A stretch of DNA of 64,000 bases from Cladochytrium replicatum (lineage: Eukaryota > Chytridiomycota > Chytridiomycetes > Cladochytriales > Cladochytriaceae). The first letter of the stretch is position 1, and each line of letters opens with the position of its first letter. Positions 1 through 11,885 of the stretch are shown here, in pieces. The stretch lies in assembly GCA_025526935.1 (NCBI GenBank), contig JAHLKD010000116.1, positions 99,875 to 163,874 of the forward strand, written 5' to 3'. The position numbers and the translations under genes were made by a program. Under the pieces are notes generated by a model. It did no database searches and was not told where the DNA came from. It saw only the letters and a program-made list of their open reading frames with translations.

Positions 1-144
1 CGTGTTGCCGTTGCATATGGCGGCAGGAACGGCTTTTCTATGAATATTGCGGAGGGGATGGACATGGCCTTGATTACTGTTTTCACCCTTACCGAAGATT
101 CACCTCAGAATGACGGACTGGCTAAAGTCGCCTTGAATTGTTGA
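1..144 (+). CDS. Partial open frame entering from the left edge (3' end of an unknown gene)
   Basis: Frame 1 is open from the first base to a TGA at 142-144, giving 47 residues. The start lies outside the window. I do not recognise the family. Forty-seven open codons can occur by chance, so this is only a possible C-terminus of an upstream gene. It is followed by clearly decayed coding sequence. Confidence 0.2.
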   Translation, partial: RVAVAYGGRNGFSMNIAEGMDMALITVFTLTEDSPQNDGLAKVALNC

Positions 145-1641
145 CTTGCCATTGGAGTTTTAGTTCAATATTAACATCCTCGTCGGATGACACCAACCGA
201 TCTACTGAATCGCAGTGTGGGATCTCATAACGGACGCAAATCGATCCGAAATTGTTCGGTTTGAGAGACCGCGTTCTTGGTTGAGAATTTCCATACAAGC
301 GACGTTATCCTCACAGTGAGCCACGGTTTCTCATCGAGCATCATGAGCATGCGTGATCTCGCTGGAAATACCATCTGCACGGCTGAATTCAAAGGCACCG
401 GAAGTTGGATGCAACCGCGGAGATAATGGTGAGGAGATTGAGCACCTTTCTCGATTCTTGCAGAATCTGGTACATAAACGACGTTTTGATCTGTCGAGTG
501 CGAGTTTAGCACCTTCAGATCGAGACCGTGATCGACGTGCCGCTGGGCAATTAAACTTCCTAGAACTATGTGACAGTGAATGGAGAGAAACAACTCGTCG
601 CCGCCGACCAAAGCAACCGGGGAAATACTGACTCATCCTGTGCTAAAACTCGGAGATCATTTAGCTTCATTGTGACCGCTTCTTGGCGCAAAATGTTTCG
701 CTCTTAATTTGACTCCTAAAAGCATCGTTTAGGATCCCTGTGTTCCGCTCGGGAAAATTCTCTAATTTAAAGCTTTTGCAGCTAGATGAGTTCGACTTCT
801 CCGCACATGACGACAATGCAGCTCCACAAGATGGAATTGCTCTCGAATATTGGATCCACCTGCTGCACAGAATTTCTACAGTGGCAAGAAGAACTTCACG
901 ATTGAGAATTGTTTCAAGGGGTAGACAGCCGCAGAGTGACGATGAAGAACGGCGTGAACTCGGATGGGTGCTCGACAGAAACATGGATAATGGTATGGAA
1001 CTTCAATCTGGCAGCACCAAAATTACATTAAAACAACTCATTCGAAATGCTTTCCATCAAACGCATTGGAGCCACTAATCCCATCAGCACATAATGTTCG
1101 AATTCCTCAACAATTACTTCGTTGAAGATGAAGGATCGGACTCGGAGAAATTGAATGTGAGAATCACCAAAGGGAAGCTAAAAGTTGTGCCAACTTATGA
1201 CGATTTACTTCACAGCTCGATCCGTTCTACTTCTCAGTGCACGGCAAGTTCACATCCCCAGAAGGCGGAATCATCCTCGAATCAAGGATCCCTCGACTTT
1301 TGCGGTAGAATTCACGGTCGAGAATTTCCACACTAAGGAAGTGATTTTCAAAGTGAGTCACGGTTTCCTGTCAACCACCAGATGTCTCCGGAAATCGGAT
1401 CTGCTCGGTTGAATGTAAAGAGAGTCTCGACTGGTTTTCCGACGATCCCGATCGTTTGGTGTTTGACAGCAATGGGGAGAAGGTAAGTGGTTTGGGTTTA
1501 CGTAAGCAAACGACCTACGAGGGTGAGTCTGTAGTACGGATTCACTACATGTCCCGCATAGAAAGCGGGATTAGGGGCATGGTTAAGAATCTGCTGAAAT
1601 AGTCTCACCATCGCAGTATTAATAGATCCACCAAAGCCTAA
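145..1641 (+). pseudogene. Decayed coding stretch carrying two diverged copies of one motif
   Basis: No single frame stays open for long. Two places on the plus strand encode the same short motif. One, from about 280, reads VENFHTSDVILTVSHGF; the other, from about 1317, reads VENFHTKEVIFKVSHGF. Both are followed by related text in shifting frames, for example GNTICTAEF after the first. This points to a tandemly duplicated or two-domain gene that has collected frameshifts, or to a multi-intron gene I cannot assemble. The domain is not one I can name with confidence. A further open piece at 1094-1230 (EDEGSDSEKLNVRITKGKLK) belongs to the same decayed region. Confidence 0.35.
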
Positions 1642-1741
1642 TACCCTGTGATCCAACACTCATTTCGGTACCGCTTGCCAAATTTATCCCACAAATTTAA
1701 TCCCCAGACTTCTCAGACTTCTTCTCGCTACCCACCAGCAA

Positions 1742-2748
1742 ATGCACATCGTCGCTCCTCCCACCCCCGATCACCGCGTCACCGTATGGACGTACCGTGT
1801 CCTGAACACTGTCTTCTTCTCCGGGATAATCGTCGCTAATGGCCTGGCCCGCGACATCTTCGACACCAAGCCGACCGACAAGGAGGACACCTGGATCACC
1901 CCTTCCGGCCCAACCTTTGCCATCTGGGGCCTCATCTACACCACCCTGTTGGCCTTTGTGATCTTCCAGCTCCTCCCTTTCACAACCGATGTCTCAAATC
2001 CCGCCGGTGCAGCCGCATTCGACGAAATTACCCGCCGCGTTCACGGCTACTTTCTGCTCACCTGCGTGTTGAATGTGCTCTGGCTATACATTTGGAGCCG
2101 TCGAATCGTCCCTCTTGCGTTTTTCGTTCTCCTGCTTCTCGTCGTTGTGCTTTCAATGATCTACGTGCGACAGCGTCGGCTCATGCTTGCGCCTTCAGTC
2201 GAGGAAGCGCCAGCACAAGAAGGGTCTCCTTTGCTCGGACATTACGGTCCGATCTTGTCCACCCCTTCTGAGCACCCATGGTGGATCGTTCTGCTGTCCC
2301 GCTTGCCTTTTGGCTTGTACCTTGGTGAGTCACAATGACCACTTTCGCGGTTGCCATGCACTAAAAATGTGTTTTCACTCAAGGTTGGACGACGGCAGCG
2401 ACTTGCGTCAATCTCTTCATATGGCTGTTCCCCATCGATCCCGAAAACCCCTTCCCGAATGTGCCCTACTCCATCGCTGCAGTCGTCTTCCTTTCCGCTA
2501 TCGGTGTTGTCCTTCCGTTCACCAAAGGTGGGGATGTGACCATCACGCTCGTGCTCGCCTGGGCACTCCACGGAGTGTCTGATTCCAAGGCTATCCACTA
2601 TTACCCCGGGAAAGAAGCTGACACGATGAAATGGGTAAGCTCAACTGCATCGAAGGGACTGCTTGTCGTAGCCGCAGTGGCAGTTGTGTACCGGATCGTG
2701 CTGGCTTATCGCAGCCGTGCAGCTGAACGTGCGCGCATGAATGCTTAA
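1742..2748 (+). CDS. TspO/tryptophan-rich sensory protein-related multi-pass membrane protein
   Basis: Two exons, 1742-2324 and 2384-2748, are joined across a 59-bp intron (donor GTGAGT, acceptor CAAG, branch-like CACTAAA), giving 315 residues. The start is the first ATG of the frame. The protein is rich in hydrophobic segments, about seven. It carries the signature ITPSGPTFAIWGLIYTTLL near residue 58 and, just after the splice, a GWTTAATCVNLFIWLF block. This pattern belongs to the larger TspO-like 'tryptophan-rich sensory protein' group found in bacteria, algae and fungi, whose ligand is mostly unknown. The central loop is polar (EEAPAQEGSP). An integral membrane location is expected; the substrate cannot be told from sequence. 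Confidence 0.75.
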
Positions 2749-3487
2749 CGTCTTTGTTTTTCTGAATGATTCTTTGATAATGTAAATAAAAGCTTGAAAG
2801 TGAGTGATTCTCTCGCCAAGGAAGGAACTCATCAAGTTTGGTGAATATGGCATCAAATATTCTGTGAAAAATATCCTCCGAATGGAGAGTATTCGCCAAG
2901 TAACCAAATCTTTTCGCTCTTGACGTTTCCCTTTCCAATGGCACCGTGGTTCGACGTTGATGACCTATGATCCGAATCCTCCCGTTTCGGTTGATCCTTG
3001 GCTCCACCGCTATTCCCGACTCGCTTTGACTTCCTCGGTAGAAACGGGATGAACGACGTGGCTGTCAAGATTGTTTTCGCCAAAAAATGAATGCCACTAC
3101 TGGTGAAGATTGTCCAGCAAAGGCCTTTGATGTCCTCTAAGGTCGGAATGCGACACTGGACTTGGTGTGCGCACTTGACTGGCAGTCACGCCTTCAGACT
3201 AACCGCTCGAGCCCAAGCCGTCCGATCTGTGTTTGGAACGTCTTTGTTCGGGTCAAACATTAACCTGTGATGATGATCGCACACTCGACTGACATGTTTT
3301 CCATCGCTTTGGATAGAATGTGTGTGCGATTCCCATTGGTGCCAATTTTGTTATGTGAAGTTCTGTATATTTATTCGAATGGATGCTTTCGCAACAACAA
3401 ATGTGTTCATTTGATGTTTTTGCGTGAGTGCGATTCCACCAAAAATGCAAACAAAACGAAAAATTGAGAGTTTGTTTGCCCAAAAAG
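2749..3487. other. Intergenic, no gene seen
   Basis: Short frames on both strands only. An AATAAA at 2785-2790 is a plausible polyadenylation signal for the TspO-like gene. Confidence 0.4.
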
Positions 3488-3542
3488 AGAGAGATGTGGG
3501 TGTTTGTGTGTGTGAGAGTGTGAGTGAGTGTGTGTTTGTATG
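3488..3542 (+). repeat. TG/GA-rich microsatellite
   Basis: An irregular run built from TG, GTGTGT and GAGTGTGAGTG steps, with almost no C. It lies about 160 bp beyond the 3' end of the first NADPH oxidase gene. It is ordinary low-complexity DNA. Confidence 0.8.
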
Positions 3543-3707
3543 CAGGTTTGAAGAGTAGAGAAACGGTTCCGGTTGATACCAATAGCGATGAGTGGGAAAT
3601 TTTCAAAAAGCAAAGCCGCAAATCAAAACAAATCCCGAAAAGGGAGCGAAATGACCGCAAATGGGTAGTTTGGAGTGACGAGCAGGTTTGAAGGTTTTTG
3701 TGTTCTC

Positions 3708-5331
3708 TCAGAACTTTTCTTTTCTGAACACAAACTTGGTCCCGCCATTCGCATTCACCTTTCTGCACGCCTTCCTAAGCGTCTCCGCCAACGGGCTCGG
3801 ACCGCAATAAAACACTCCAACTTCATCCGCGCCAAAGCTATTGTTCTGCGCCGCGACGCCCGAGAAGATCCCGTCCCAGTTCGGGCGGCCATAGTGGCAC
3901 CGGGTCTTGAGCTCGATCAACGGATCGACCTCATCGTCCTGGTTCAGGACAATGTTTTGAATATCATCGAGCGAGAGCTTGCCGGTGAGGTAGACGTGAA
4001 TCTCGAGGAAGCTCGTGGGGACGGATTCCTCGAGGGTCGCGAGAAGCGAGTGGAACCATTCAAAGGCTTCCTTGTCGCGGTTGATCCAGAAGAAGTAGAC
4101 TTTGCGGAGCTTCATGGGTGCTTTCCGGTAGTAGCGGTACCAGACGGATTTGAGCAGGGAGGCGGATGGCGTGACGCCGATACCAGCGCCGACCAAGACA
4201 CCCACGCTGTAATTATAGAAGTCTTCAGCGGGTGCACCGTAAGGACCATCGACACGGATGGTGGGGAGGACCTTGGCGCTTTGATAGCCGCCGAGAAGCT
4301 GGGAGGCTTTTCGGGTCCAGTCGCCGACAATACGAATGTGGATCGAGACAAAGCCTTCCTCAGGCGTCGAAGTGATTGTGAACTAATCGGTCAAGATAGT
4401 GAGATCACCAGTTTCGAAGTGGCGACATTTTCCAAACTTACAGGATGCCACTCGACCCTCGAAACATCAGGAATGTTGATGAACAGGTATTGGCCAGGTT
4501 TGTACTTGAACGAAGGCTTTTCGAATTGAAGCTCCATGGTGTTTCCAGGGTGGAAAACGACCTTGATCAGCGCCGTAAACTGTCGTGCTCTGTACTCTCG
4601 CAACATCCTTTCGAGGAAGTACAGCGCAAACACGGGCACGGTGTAGTAATAGTTGCTGTATGGCCTGCACTCTCCCTTTCCGGTCTTGACGAAGCAGCCG
4701 TAGCCATGGAAGAAAAGCAAGATGTAGTAGAAAAAGTAGAGATGGTGCGTGATCCAGAAAACTTCGAATTTGCGCCTCCGCACCTCGATTTTCGCGGAGG
4801 TGTGCATAAGGAACATGATCACGAGCATGATGTGGCCAGTTGTTCCTGCCCATGTCATGTAGTGAATCTGCCATGCACGGAACGGGAGCACTTTGAAGAG
4901 CTTCAATTCAACAACGAAGAAGTTCTGGTAGTGCGCGTTCACGTGGACCATTGTGAAGAACAAGTTTGCATAGGCAGCACATTTGTGGAAGTAAATGTTG
5001 TCATCAAAGTCCATGATGTGACGGAGGGGCGTTGTTCGGAGAATGGCAATCAGATTTCGGCATACGGGGACAAGCAGACATGTACATGTATAACACATTA
5101 CAAGGCCTGCTCCTCGAGAAGAGAACACAGATCCTCCGATTGAATTGAGAAGTGTTAGGCCAGGGTCATCTCTTTGCTTACTAGATAAGGCAGATTTATA
5201 GAACATCAGCTGTGCATTTAGTAAAATCCCGATCACACATACATGAACCCATAGATGAAGAGAGCGACGTTCGATGCAACCCAGAAGGTGTACCAGGCAA
5301 TTCGCTTTGGGGTAATCTCCCACAGTCCCAT
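3708..5331 (-). CDS. nox: NADPH oxidase, NoxA-like (copy 1)
   Basis: Membrane flavocytochrome that passes electrons from NADPH through FAD and two haems to oxygen, making superoxide. Exons 5331-5243, 5180-4442 and 4382-3708 give 500 residues; introns are 62 and 59 bp. The start MGLWEITPK matches both other copies. Visible features: the ferric-reductase membrane domain with candidate haem histidines at about 95, 109, 113, 175-176 and 188; the FAD motif HP-FTIT at 275-280, split by intron 2; GPYGAPAED near 322; the NADPH loop GAGIGVTP at 341-348; CGPSPLAE near the C-terminus; and the final FRKEKF. There are no EF-hands, so it is NoxA/B-type rather than NoxC/Nox5-type. Unlike copies 2 and 3 it lacks the last intron. 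It lies head-to-tail with copy 2. Confidence 0.93.
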
Positions 5332-5668
5332 GTTGATTGGATGATGCTGTGCACAGATTCGGCAGCTGAGTGGGGCTGGGACCTGCGATGAATTTAGGAT
5401 GCACACGCAGCGGCAAACATACAGAAACCGTTTGAGGACCAGCCGCAAGTTGCCGTTTTTTAGGTTTGCACCGGGAGAGTTGGGACAGGCGAGAGCACGT
5501 GGACTGACCCGCCGGCATCAGAACACGTGGGGTAGAATTTAAATCTAATATTCCAAAAAAGGACACAAAAAGGACCAAAAATTGGTGGTAGAAGTAGTTG
5601 GAGTATAGCCAAAAGAGAGAGAGTGTGTACACGAGTAGTGGGGATGGGTGTAGTCTCTGGGTGTTTGC
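5332..5668 (-). promoter_or_regulatory. Spacer between Nox copies 1 and 2 (promoter region of copy 1)
   Basis: This 337-bp stretch runs from the stop of copy 2 to the start of copy 1, with both genes on the minus strand. It must hold the copy 2 terminator and the copy 1 promoter. I see no clear TATA box or other site. Confidence 0.4.
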
Positions 5669-7344
5669 TTAGAACTTTTCCTTTCGGAAAACAAATTTCG
5701 CTCCCGATGTCGAGCTGATCTGCCGGCACGCTTTGCGCAAACTTTCTGCAAGGGGGTTTGGACCTGAAAATGGAAAACAATCAGCTCATTGTCATTGTGT
5801 TAGTCCTTCAAATCGACTTACCGCAATAGAAAACTCCGATCTCGTCCCTTGCAAAGCTGTTGTTGGCCGCCGCAATGCCAGAGAAGATCGCCTCCCAGTT
5901 GGGTCGTCCGTAGTGGCAACGCGTCTTCAACTCGATCAGAGGATCAACCTCATCATCATGGTTCAACACGATGTTCTGAATGTCATCCACCGAGAGCTTT
6001 CCTGTTAAGTATACATGGATCTCCAAGAAACTCGTTGGAACCGATTCTTCAAGTGTTGCCAAAAGAGAATGGAACCATTCGAAGGCTTCCTTGTCACGAT
6101 TGACCCAGAAGAAGTAAACTTTCTGCAGCTTCATCGGCGCCTTGCGGTAATAGCGGTACCAGACCGACTTGAGCAACGAAGCCGATGGCGTAACGCCGAT
6201 ACCGGCTCCGACTAAGACACCCATGCGGTAGTTGTAGAAGTCCTCTGCTGGGGCACCGTATGGTCCATCGATACGAATGGTTGGCAGCACCTTCGCGTTC
6301 TGGTATCCACCGAGAAGCTGTGACACTTTCTTTGTCCAGTCGCCGACAATACGGATGTGAATAGAGACGAAACCTTCTTCGGGAGTCGATGTGATCGTGA
6401 ACTGTAATAGATTATTAGTGACTGCCCTATGAACTGAAACAACATTGCGCTTACGGGATGCCACTCGACCTTGGAGACATCGGGAATGCAGACGAACAAG
6501 TACTGTCCTGGCTTGTACTTGAACGACGGTTTCTCAAACTGCAGTTCCACGGTATTCCCAGGATGGAACACCACCTTGATCAACGCCGTAAACTGTCGTG
6601 CTCGGATCTCCCTCAACATCCTCTCGAGGAAGTAAAGCGAGAATACCGGCACCGTAAACCAGTAGTTGTAGTATGGCCTGCAGTCTCCAGTACCAGTCTT
6701 CACGAAGCATCCGTAGCCGTGGAAGAACAGCAGAATGAAGTAGAAGAAGTACAGGTGGTGCGTGATCCAGAACACCTCAAACTTGCGTTTCCGCACTTCG
6801 ATCTTCGCTGACGTGTGCATGAGGAACATGATGACCAGCATGATGTGGCCGGTCACACCACCCCACATCGTGTAGTGGATCTGCCACGCCCGCACAGGAA
6901 GAACTTTGAAGAGCTTGAGTTCAACGATGAAAAAGTTCTGGTAGTGCGCGTTGACGTGCACCATTGTCCAAAACAGGTTGGCGTAGGCAGCGCATTTGTG
7001 GAAGTAGATGTTGTCGTCAAAGTCCATGATGTGTCGGAGCGGGGTTGTTCGGAGAATGGCAATCAGATTGCGGCAGACAGGTAGAAGGAGACATGTGCAG
7101 GTGTAGACCATGGCCATACCAGCTCCTCGAGAGGAGAACACGGACCCGCCGATAGAGTTGAGGAGGGCAAGTCCGGGATCATTCTTTTGCTTACTATACA
7201 ATGGAAGTGGGTCAATCCCCGTTCACACTTGAGGTAATTTAGATAGATCACTCACAGGAATCCCGCAATGAAGAGCCCTACATTAGACCCGAACCAAAAG
7301 AGATACCAAGCAATGCGCTTGGGTGTGAGCTCCCACAGACCCAT
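5669..7344 (-). CDS. nox: NADPH oxidase, NoxA-like (copy 2)
   Basis: Four exons, 7344-7256, 7193-6455, 6401-5822 and 5763-5669, encode 500 residues, the same length as copies 1 and 3. Introns are 62, 53 and 58 bp with GTGAGT, GTAAGC and GTAAGT donors. Splice phases 2, 0 and 1 match copy 3 exactly. The haem-binding membrane domain, HP-FTIT flavin motif, GAGIGVTP nucleotide loop and C-terminal FRKEKF are all present. The last 30 residues (QISSTSGAKF) diverge more from the other copies than the rest does. The last intron falls inside the glycine codon of the VFYCG-PNPLAE motif. All key residues are intact, so a working superoxide-generating enzyme is expected. Confidence 0.93.
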
Positions 7345-8536
7345 TATTCAAAATCAGGTGAGAGTGAGTGGTCGACCAGTGCAAGATGGTCAGTGGCGAG
7401 GAACTCTGTGCGCTTATATGATCCGCAACAGACGTACAAAATTGGCATGCCGCACTCAAAGAACGTTTCCTGTGATCACATTTCGTGCATTGAGCTCAGA
7501 ATCTTGATTGAGGGCAGCCAATCAGACGCGTCGACCCCAGCCAATCAGAGTGCGGCGGGCAGCAGCAAGGTTTTGGGGGACACTTGGTCGCTTGAAAAAT
7601 ACCTTGGCTTCCTGTATTTCGAAAGCTTGCGTCCAGACTGCCAGCCATTCTCGCAGCACTCCCCGGTGTAAATGCATTGCTTGTGTGACAGATACTATTT
7701 CTTATAACTACCAATTTGACAACATCAACTCATCAACTCTCGCGTCATGTCACGACGGTTAACATCAACCCATATTTTATCATCACATCACTCCAAATGA
7801 TCTTGAGGATGGTGCATCTTTCGGACGTTCCCAGTACTTTCAGTTATATCGATGAACCAGTTGCGCGTGGTAGCGAGGCTTGAAAAGTTCGAGCAGCATT
7901 ATCCGAACGATCTTTCTATTTTAACAACCCATGTTAAACCATTACCCATCAAACAAGGTTGTTATAACAGCGCCGCCATAAACGGTAAGGCGAATCATCA
8001 CCATTCAAATTGACGTTGGCCGCAATGTCGTCAGCTCAGGTCACTTTGATATTTGATATTCGCAAAATCGGGAAATTCGGTCACTAGCCGAACTCCTATC
8101 CAACCATGTTTCGTAACCAAACAGGCATGGGCATTCGCAGAAATCTCTTCAAGCCGCCAAAAGAGAAACCTTTGCAATACATTTCATGTTGAGCTGGGAT
8201 GATCTTGACTTTCGGATAATGCTTTTCGAATCGGTGACGTTACCTCCCGCCAGACTCCATTAATCAATTCTTCGGAGTATTTTACGGGCACACACGCATT
8301 GGGAGTACTACAAAGATCCGGGAACGGCGGGTTGTGGATGGGGGATCACACACCGTGATTCCAAAAAGCGATGCTAAAGTATTGATATATTATGTCACAA
8401 GTTCCCTTGAAAGTCCAAAATGGAGAGTAATGATTGATTTGGAAAAAGGAATAACGGATTGCAGTGGAAAGAAAATGGATCGCTGTGTAGCGGCAATTGC
8501 ACGCAGCAACTCATTCGTTGTGTTGTGTGTTTTTTT
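7345..8536. other. Intergenic, no gene seen
   Basis: About 1.2 kb upstream of Nox copy 2. Only short unrelated frames occur on both strands. I see no repeat or mobile element. Confidence 0.4.
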
Positions 8537-9565
8537 CAGAACTTTTCTTTCCTGAAAACAAACTTTTGTCCCGCCGTTAGCTGTAGCTTTCCTACATGCA
8601 CTCCTGGGGGTTTCAGCCAGCGGATTGGGACCTACGTGCCGAAAGCGACCCATCATTTCAAAATCGTGCCACAAAGTAATTTCCTCATACCGCAGTAAAA
8701 CATGCCAACGTCGCTTGCACCAAATATATTGGTCGCCAACTGCGACGCCCGCGAATATCAAGTTCCAGCTCGGATGGTCGCCGTGGCACCGGTCTTGAGC
8801 TCAATCAGATCAACTTCTATTTGACCGGAAATCTCGATTTTCAAAACATTAAACTGAACCACGATCCCCTGATCCCTTCCTCGGGCGTCGAATTGATTGT
8901 GAACTGATCGATCAAGATAGTGTGAGATCACCAGTTTCGAAGTGACAGGATGCCACTTTAGTCTTGAAACATAAGGAATGTCGATGAACAGGTATTGGCC
9001 AGAGTTGTAATTGAACGAAAGCTGTTGCCGCTCCAAGTGTTTCCATGATGGAAAACTACCTTGATCAGCGCCGTAAACTGTCGTGCTACGTACTCTAGCA
9101 GCATTCTCTCAAGGAAGTACAGCACAAACACTTGCACAGTGTAGTAAAAGTTGTTGTATGGCCTGCACTCTCCCTTCCCCGTCTTGACAAAGCACCAAAT
9201 AACCATGAAAGAAAAGCGAGATGTAGTCGAAGAAGCACAGCTGGTGCGTGATCCAGAACACCTCCGACTTGTGTGTCTGCAGACTTCGATCTTTGCCGAC
9301 ATGTGCATCAGGAACATGATCACCAGCATGATGTGGCCCGACACGCCGCCCCACATCGTATCATGGATCTGCCATGCTCGGAACGGGAGAGCGCTGAAAA
9401 GGTAGAGTTCGAGATGAAAAATGTCTGGTAGTGCGCGCTGACGTACCATTGTCCAGAACAGGTTAAGTCGCGCAGATCAGTGTCGTTCTCCTGTTTGCTG
9501 CACGAAAAGCTGACTTAATATCCGGTAAGTACCCGTAAACGAAGAGCACAATGTTAGTGTATACT
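8537..9565 (-). pseudogene. NADPH oxidase pseudogene (copy 4), internally deleted and frameshifted
   Basis: Pieces of the same oxidase are read in order on the minus strand. The end of exon 1 (TNIVLFVYGY, about 9560-9530) comes first. A degraded KQENDT follows and then jumps straight to FWTMV, so roughly 70 codons of exon 2 that include a haem histidine are missing. Next come AWQIHDTMWGGVSGHIMLV (about 9380), RARQF-like text as VARQFTALIKVVFHHGN, and GPNPLAETPRSACRK near 8630. Several frameshifts and substitutions break the frame, and most of the FAD/NADPH region is lost. The C-terminal frame is also shifted (KVCFQERK instead of KFVFRKEKF). It cannot make an oxidase. Confidence 0.88.
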
Positions 9566-9718
9566 GGGACCTCGCACTGCGAATGACACATCATCTGATC
9601 TATGGAAGGATGACGATGCAAGCAAAGATATTGTTTGGTTCAACGACACGCATGGGTGCAATTTTGTAGCAAATGTAAGAAAAGACATGAAGAAATCAAA
9701 GTTGACTGGCTGGTAGCA
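9566..9718. other. Short spacer between Nox pseudogene and ankyrin-like pseudogene
   Basis: No coding signal seen. Confidence 0.3.
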
Positions 9719-11193
9719 CTATGCAAAATGATCGTTTTTCTTCTGCCATTTGATGTATTCTTTGTTGTTGCTGTGTAATGCACGGTGGCTGATTTTCATC
9801 TCTAACCCACTCGATTTCCACCAGTCCAGAATATCAATGTATCCAAACACACATGCCTTTTCTAGTGTACGCTCAGTGTACTTTAACGGAAGTCCGCTCG
9901 ATAGCCACCAGTTCAAAGTATCGATATTTCGAAAGACACTTGCCCAATCGACTGCAGATTGGGTATACTTCAGCTCAAGCACCTCCACGTTTCTTCTCCG
10001 GAGACTCGCACCGTCCATCGCATAAGAATTGTACTTGAGCTCCAATCCACTCGATTTCCACCACTCGAGAACGTGTATGTATCCAAGCATGCATGCCTTG
10101 TAGATAGAATCGGGGTCCAGTGCAGCTCCCGCGCATTGCACTTCCACCATTCGAGCATCTCAACGTCGCCGTTTGCGCTCGCAGTGTCCATTACGTTTCT
10201 CGACCCTACTTCCACCACATGCTCCTTCCACCACTTGAGCACATCCAAATGCCCTCGGCTTGCCGCATCGTCGATCCCTTGTCTAGTCCATGATAGCTCC
10301 TTGTTGTTACGTTTCCACCATTCTAGGACCTGAACATGCCCGTTCCTACACGCGCTGTCCAGAGCTCGGGGAAAAAATCTTAAGTCCAAAAAGGTTTTGT
10401 CCAACCACTCCACCACGTCGACGTGTCCTTTTTCGCATGCGAAAGTGACTGCACATGAACTGTGTGGATACTTTCCGATAGACTTCCACCACTCCAACCT
10501 CGACATGACCGTTCCTGCACGCCAAGTCTATAGCGCGATGACTGAGCATCATTCGCAACCCGCACGATTTCCACCACTCCAAAACCGTAATGTGCCCGTT
10601 TGCACTAGCATAATCGACCGCACGCTCGGTGTATTTTAGCTCCCAGCCACTTTTTAACCACCACTCGAGCACGTCCAGGCGTCCTTTCTCGCTCGCATAT
10701 TCCATCGCTCGGGAAGTGGATGTCAGCTTGGAGACATTGTTCGACCACCAGGTCAGCACGTCGGTGTTCAAAGCGTAATCCACGGCGCGGAAACTGCGTT
10801 TCAGGCCAAGTCCGGAGGCTTTCCACCAGCGCAGAACGTCCATGTGCCCAAACTTGCTTGCCTGGTCCAGTGCCTTTTCGGTGTACTTTAGCTCGAGACC
10901 GCTCGAGAGCCACCAGTAAAGGACGTTGATGTGGCCATGCTTGCTCGCCCTGTCCATCGCATCCTGGTGTATGCGGATTTCTTTTCGCGGTGGAGAGCAA
11001 GGAGGTGAATTAGTCCCAAGGCACTGGAGGTGTCGAAGGAGGGAGCGTGGTCGAGGAGGGCTATGCAGACGTAGGTTCTGCGCAGGTACGATGCAGCTCT
11101 GAATGCGAGCTTGGGATGGTTTGCCCAAGTTCCCAGCAGCACCAGGATCTCGTCGACGATTTCGACCAGAGGTGTGACAAATGTAAACGTCAT
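9719..11193 (-). pseudogene. Ankyrin-like WWK-repeat protein, frameshifted
   Basis: At least ten imperfect repeats of about 33-35 residues follow the pattern A-x-x-GH-x-x-V-L-x-WW-K-x-SGLELKYTE, for example ASKFGHMDVLRWWKASGLGLK. They are spread over three minus-strand frames that hand over near 10,975, 10,500 and 10,140. The most likely start is the ATG at 11193, followed by VEIVDEILVLLGTWA, an F-box-like opening that I know from chytrid proteins of this type. The C-terminus ends at 9719. The repeats keep normal spacing within each frame, so damage is recent, or else the assembly has indels here. The gene sits between minus-strand and plus-strand oxidase copies. Confidence 0.8.
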
Positions 11194-11885
11194 TTGCCAG
11201 ATCAGGAACGTAGGGTCCAAACTTTGGCTCCGCGGACTTACTCTGGGATGCTTCGCAGTTCTTCATCCTGTGCGGGTAAGGGTGGGTCTCTGTCACGTCG
11301 AGGACATGCAGTACATGCTCAACCCCCGATCGATTGATCACACTCCTCAAAACCAACAATTTTCTCGCAGACATGCTGAGGAGTGTTGAGATGATGAGCG
11401 AGAAGCCTTGGTAACGACTGCGACGTTCGGTGTTCGAGATAATGAAATTCCATGGAAAAAACGGGCTGCGGTATGAAGCCAGCGAAACTGTATCAGTTTG
11501 TCACTGCTGCTCCGCAGAACTTCTTCGAAATTCACCATGCGTACAGATGATGTGTAGTGTAATGTAATATCTTCACCAAAAAGCAAACATATTTGACAAT
11601 TATTGGAATGCACGATTTTCGCTTTCAATGTTGATTTCGTTTCGTAAGAAGTCTTGGCAGGCCCAAGTGAGAGTTTTCTTAATTGACATGGGAAATCGCC
11701 GGTCAACCGTTCGAAAGCGGCCGACCACTTAGCGGCAGAATCCAATTGGCTGGGATGAACGATCTTATGAAACGAAAATTTAATTTTGGCAAAGCGGACT
11801 TTCAAGAAACATACTCCATCCGAGTGCCCAGGCATACACATATAAGTCTCGATATGATCCTCAGAATATTTTTCTGAGAATAGCA
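11194..11885. other. Spacer upstream of Nox copy 3
   Basis: A 690-bp region between the ankyrin-like pseudogene and Nox copy 3, which diverge from it. It should carry the copy 3 promoter. No clear motif or gene was found. Confidence 0.35.

Noticed and set aside
4445-5143. Long plus-strand open frame opposite Nox copy 1 (and similar ones opposite copies 2 and 3)
   Set aside because: Charged, His/Glu-rich text that is the reverse-strand shadow of a well-supported oxidase. No family features, and it recurs only because the copies are paralogous.
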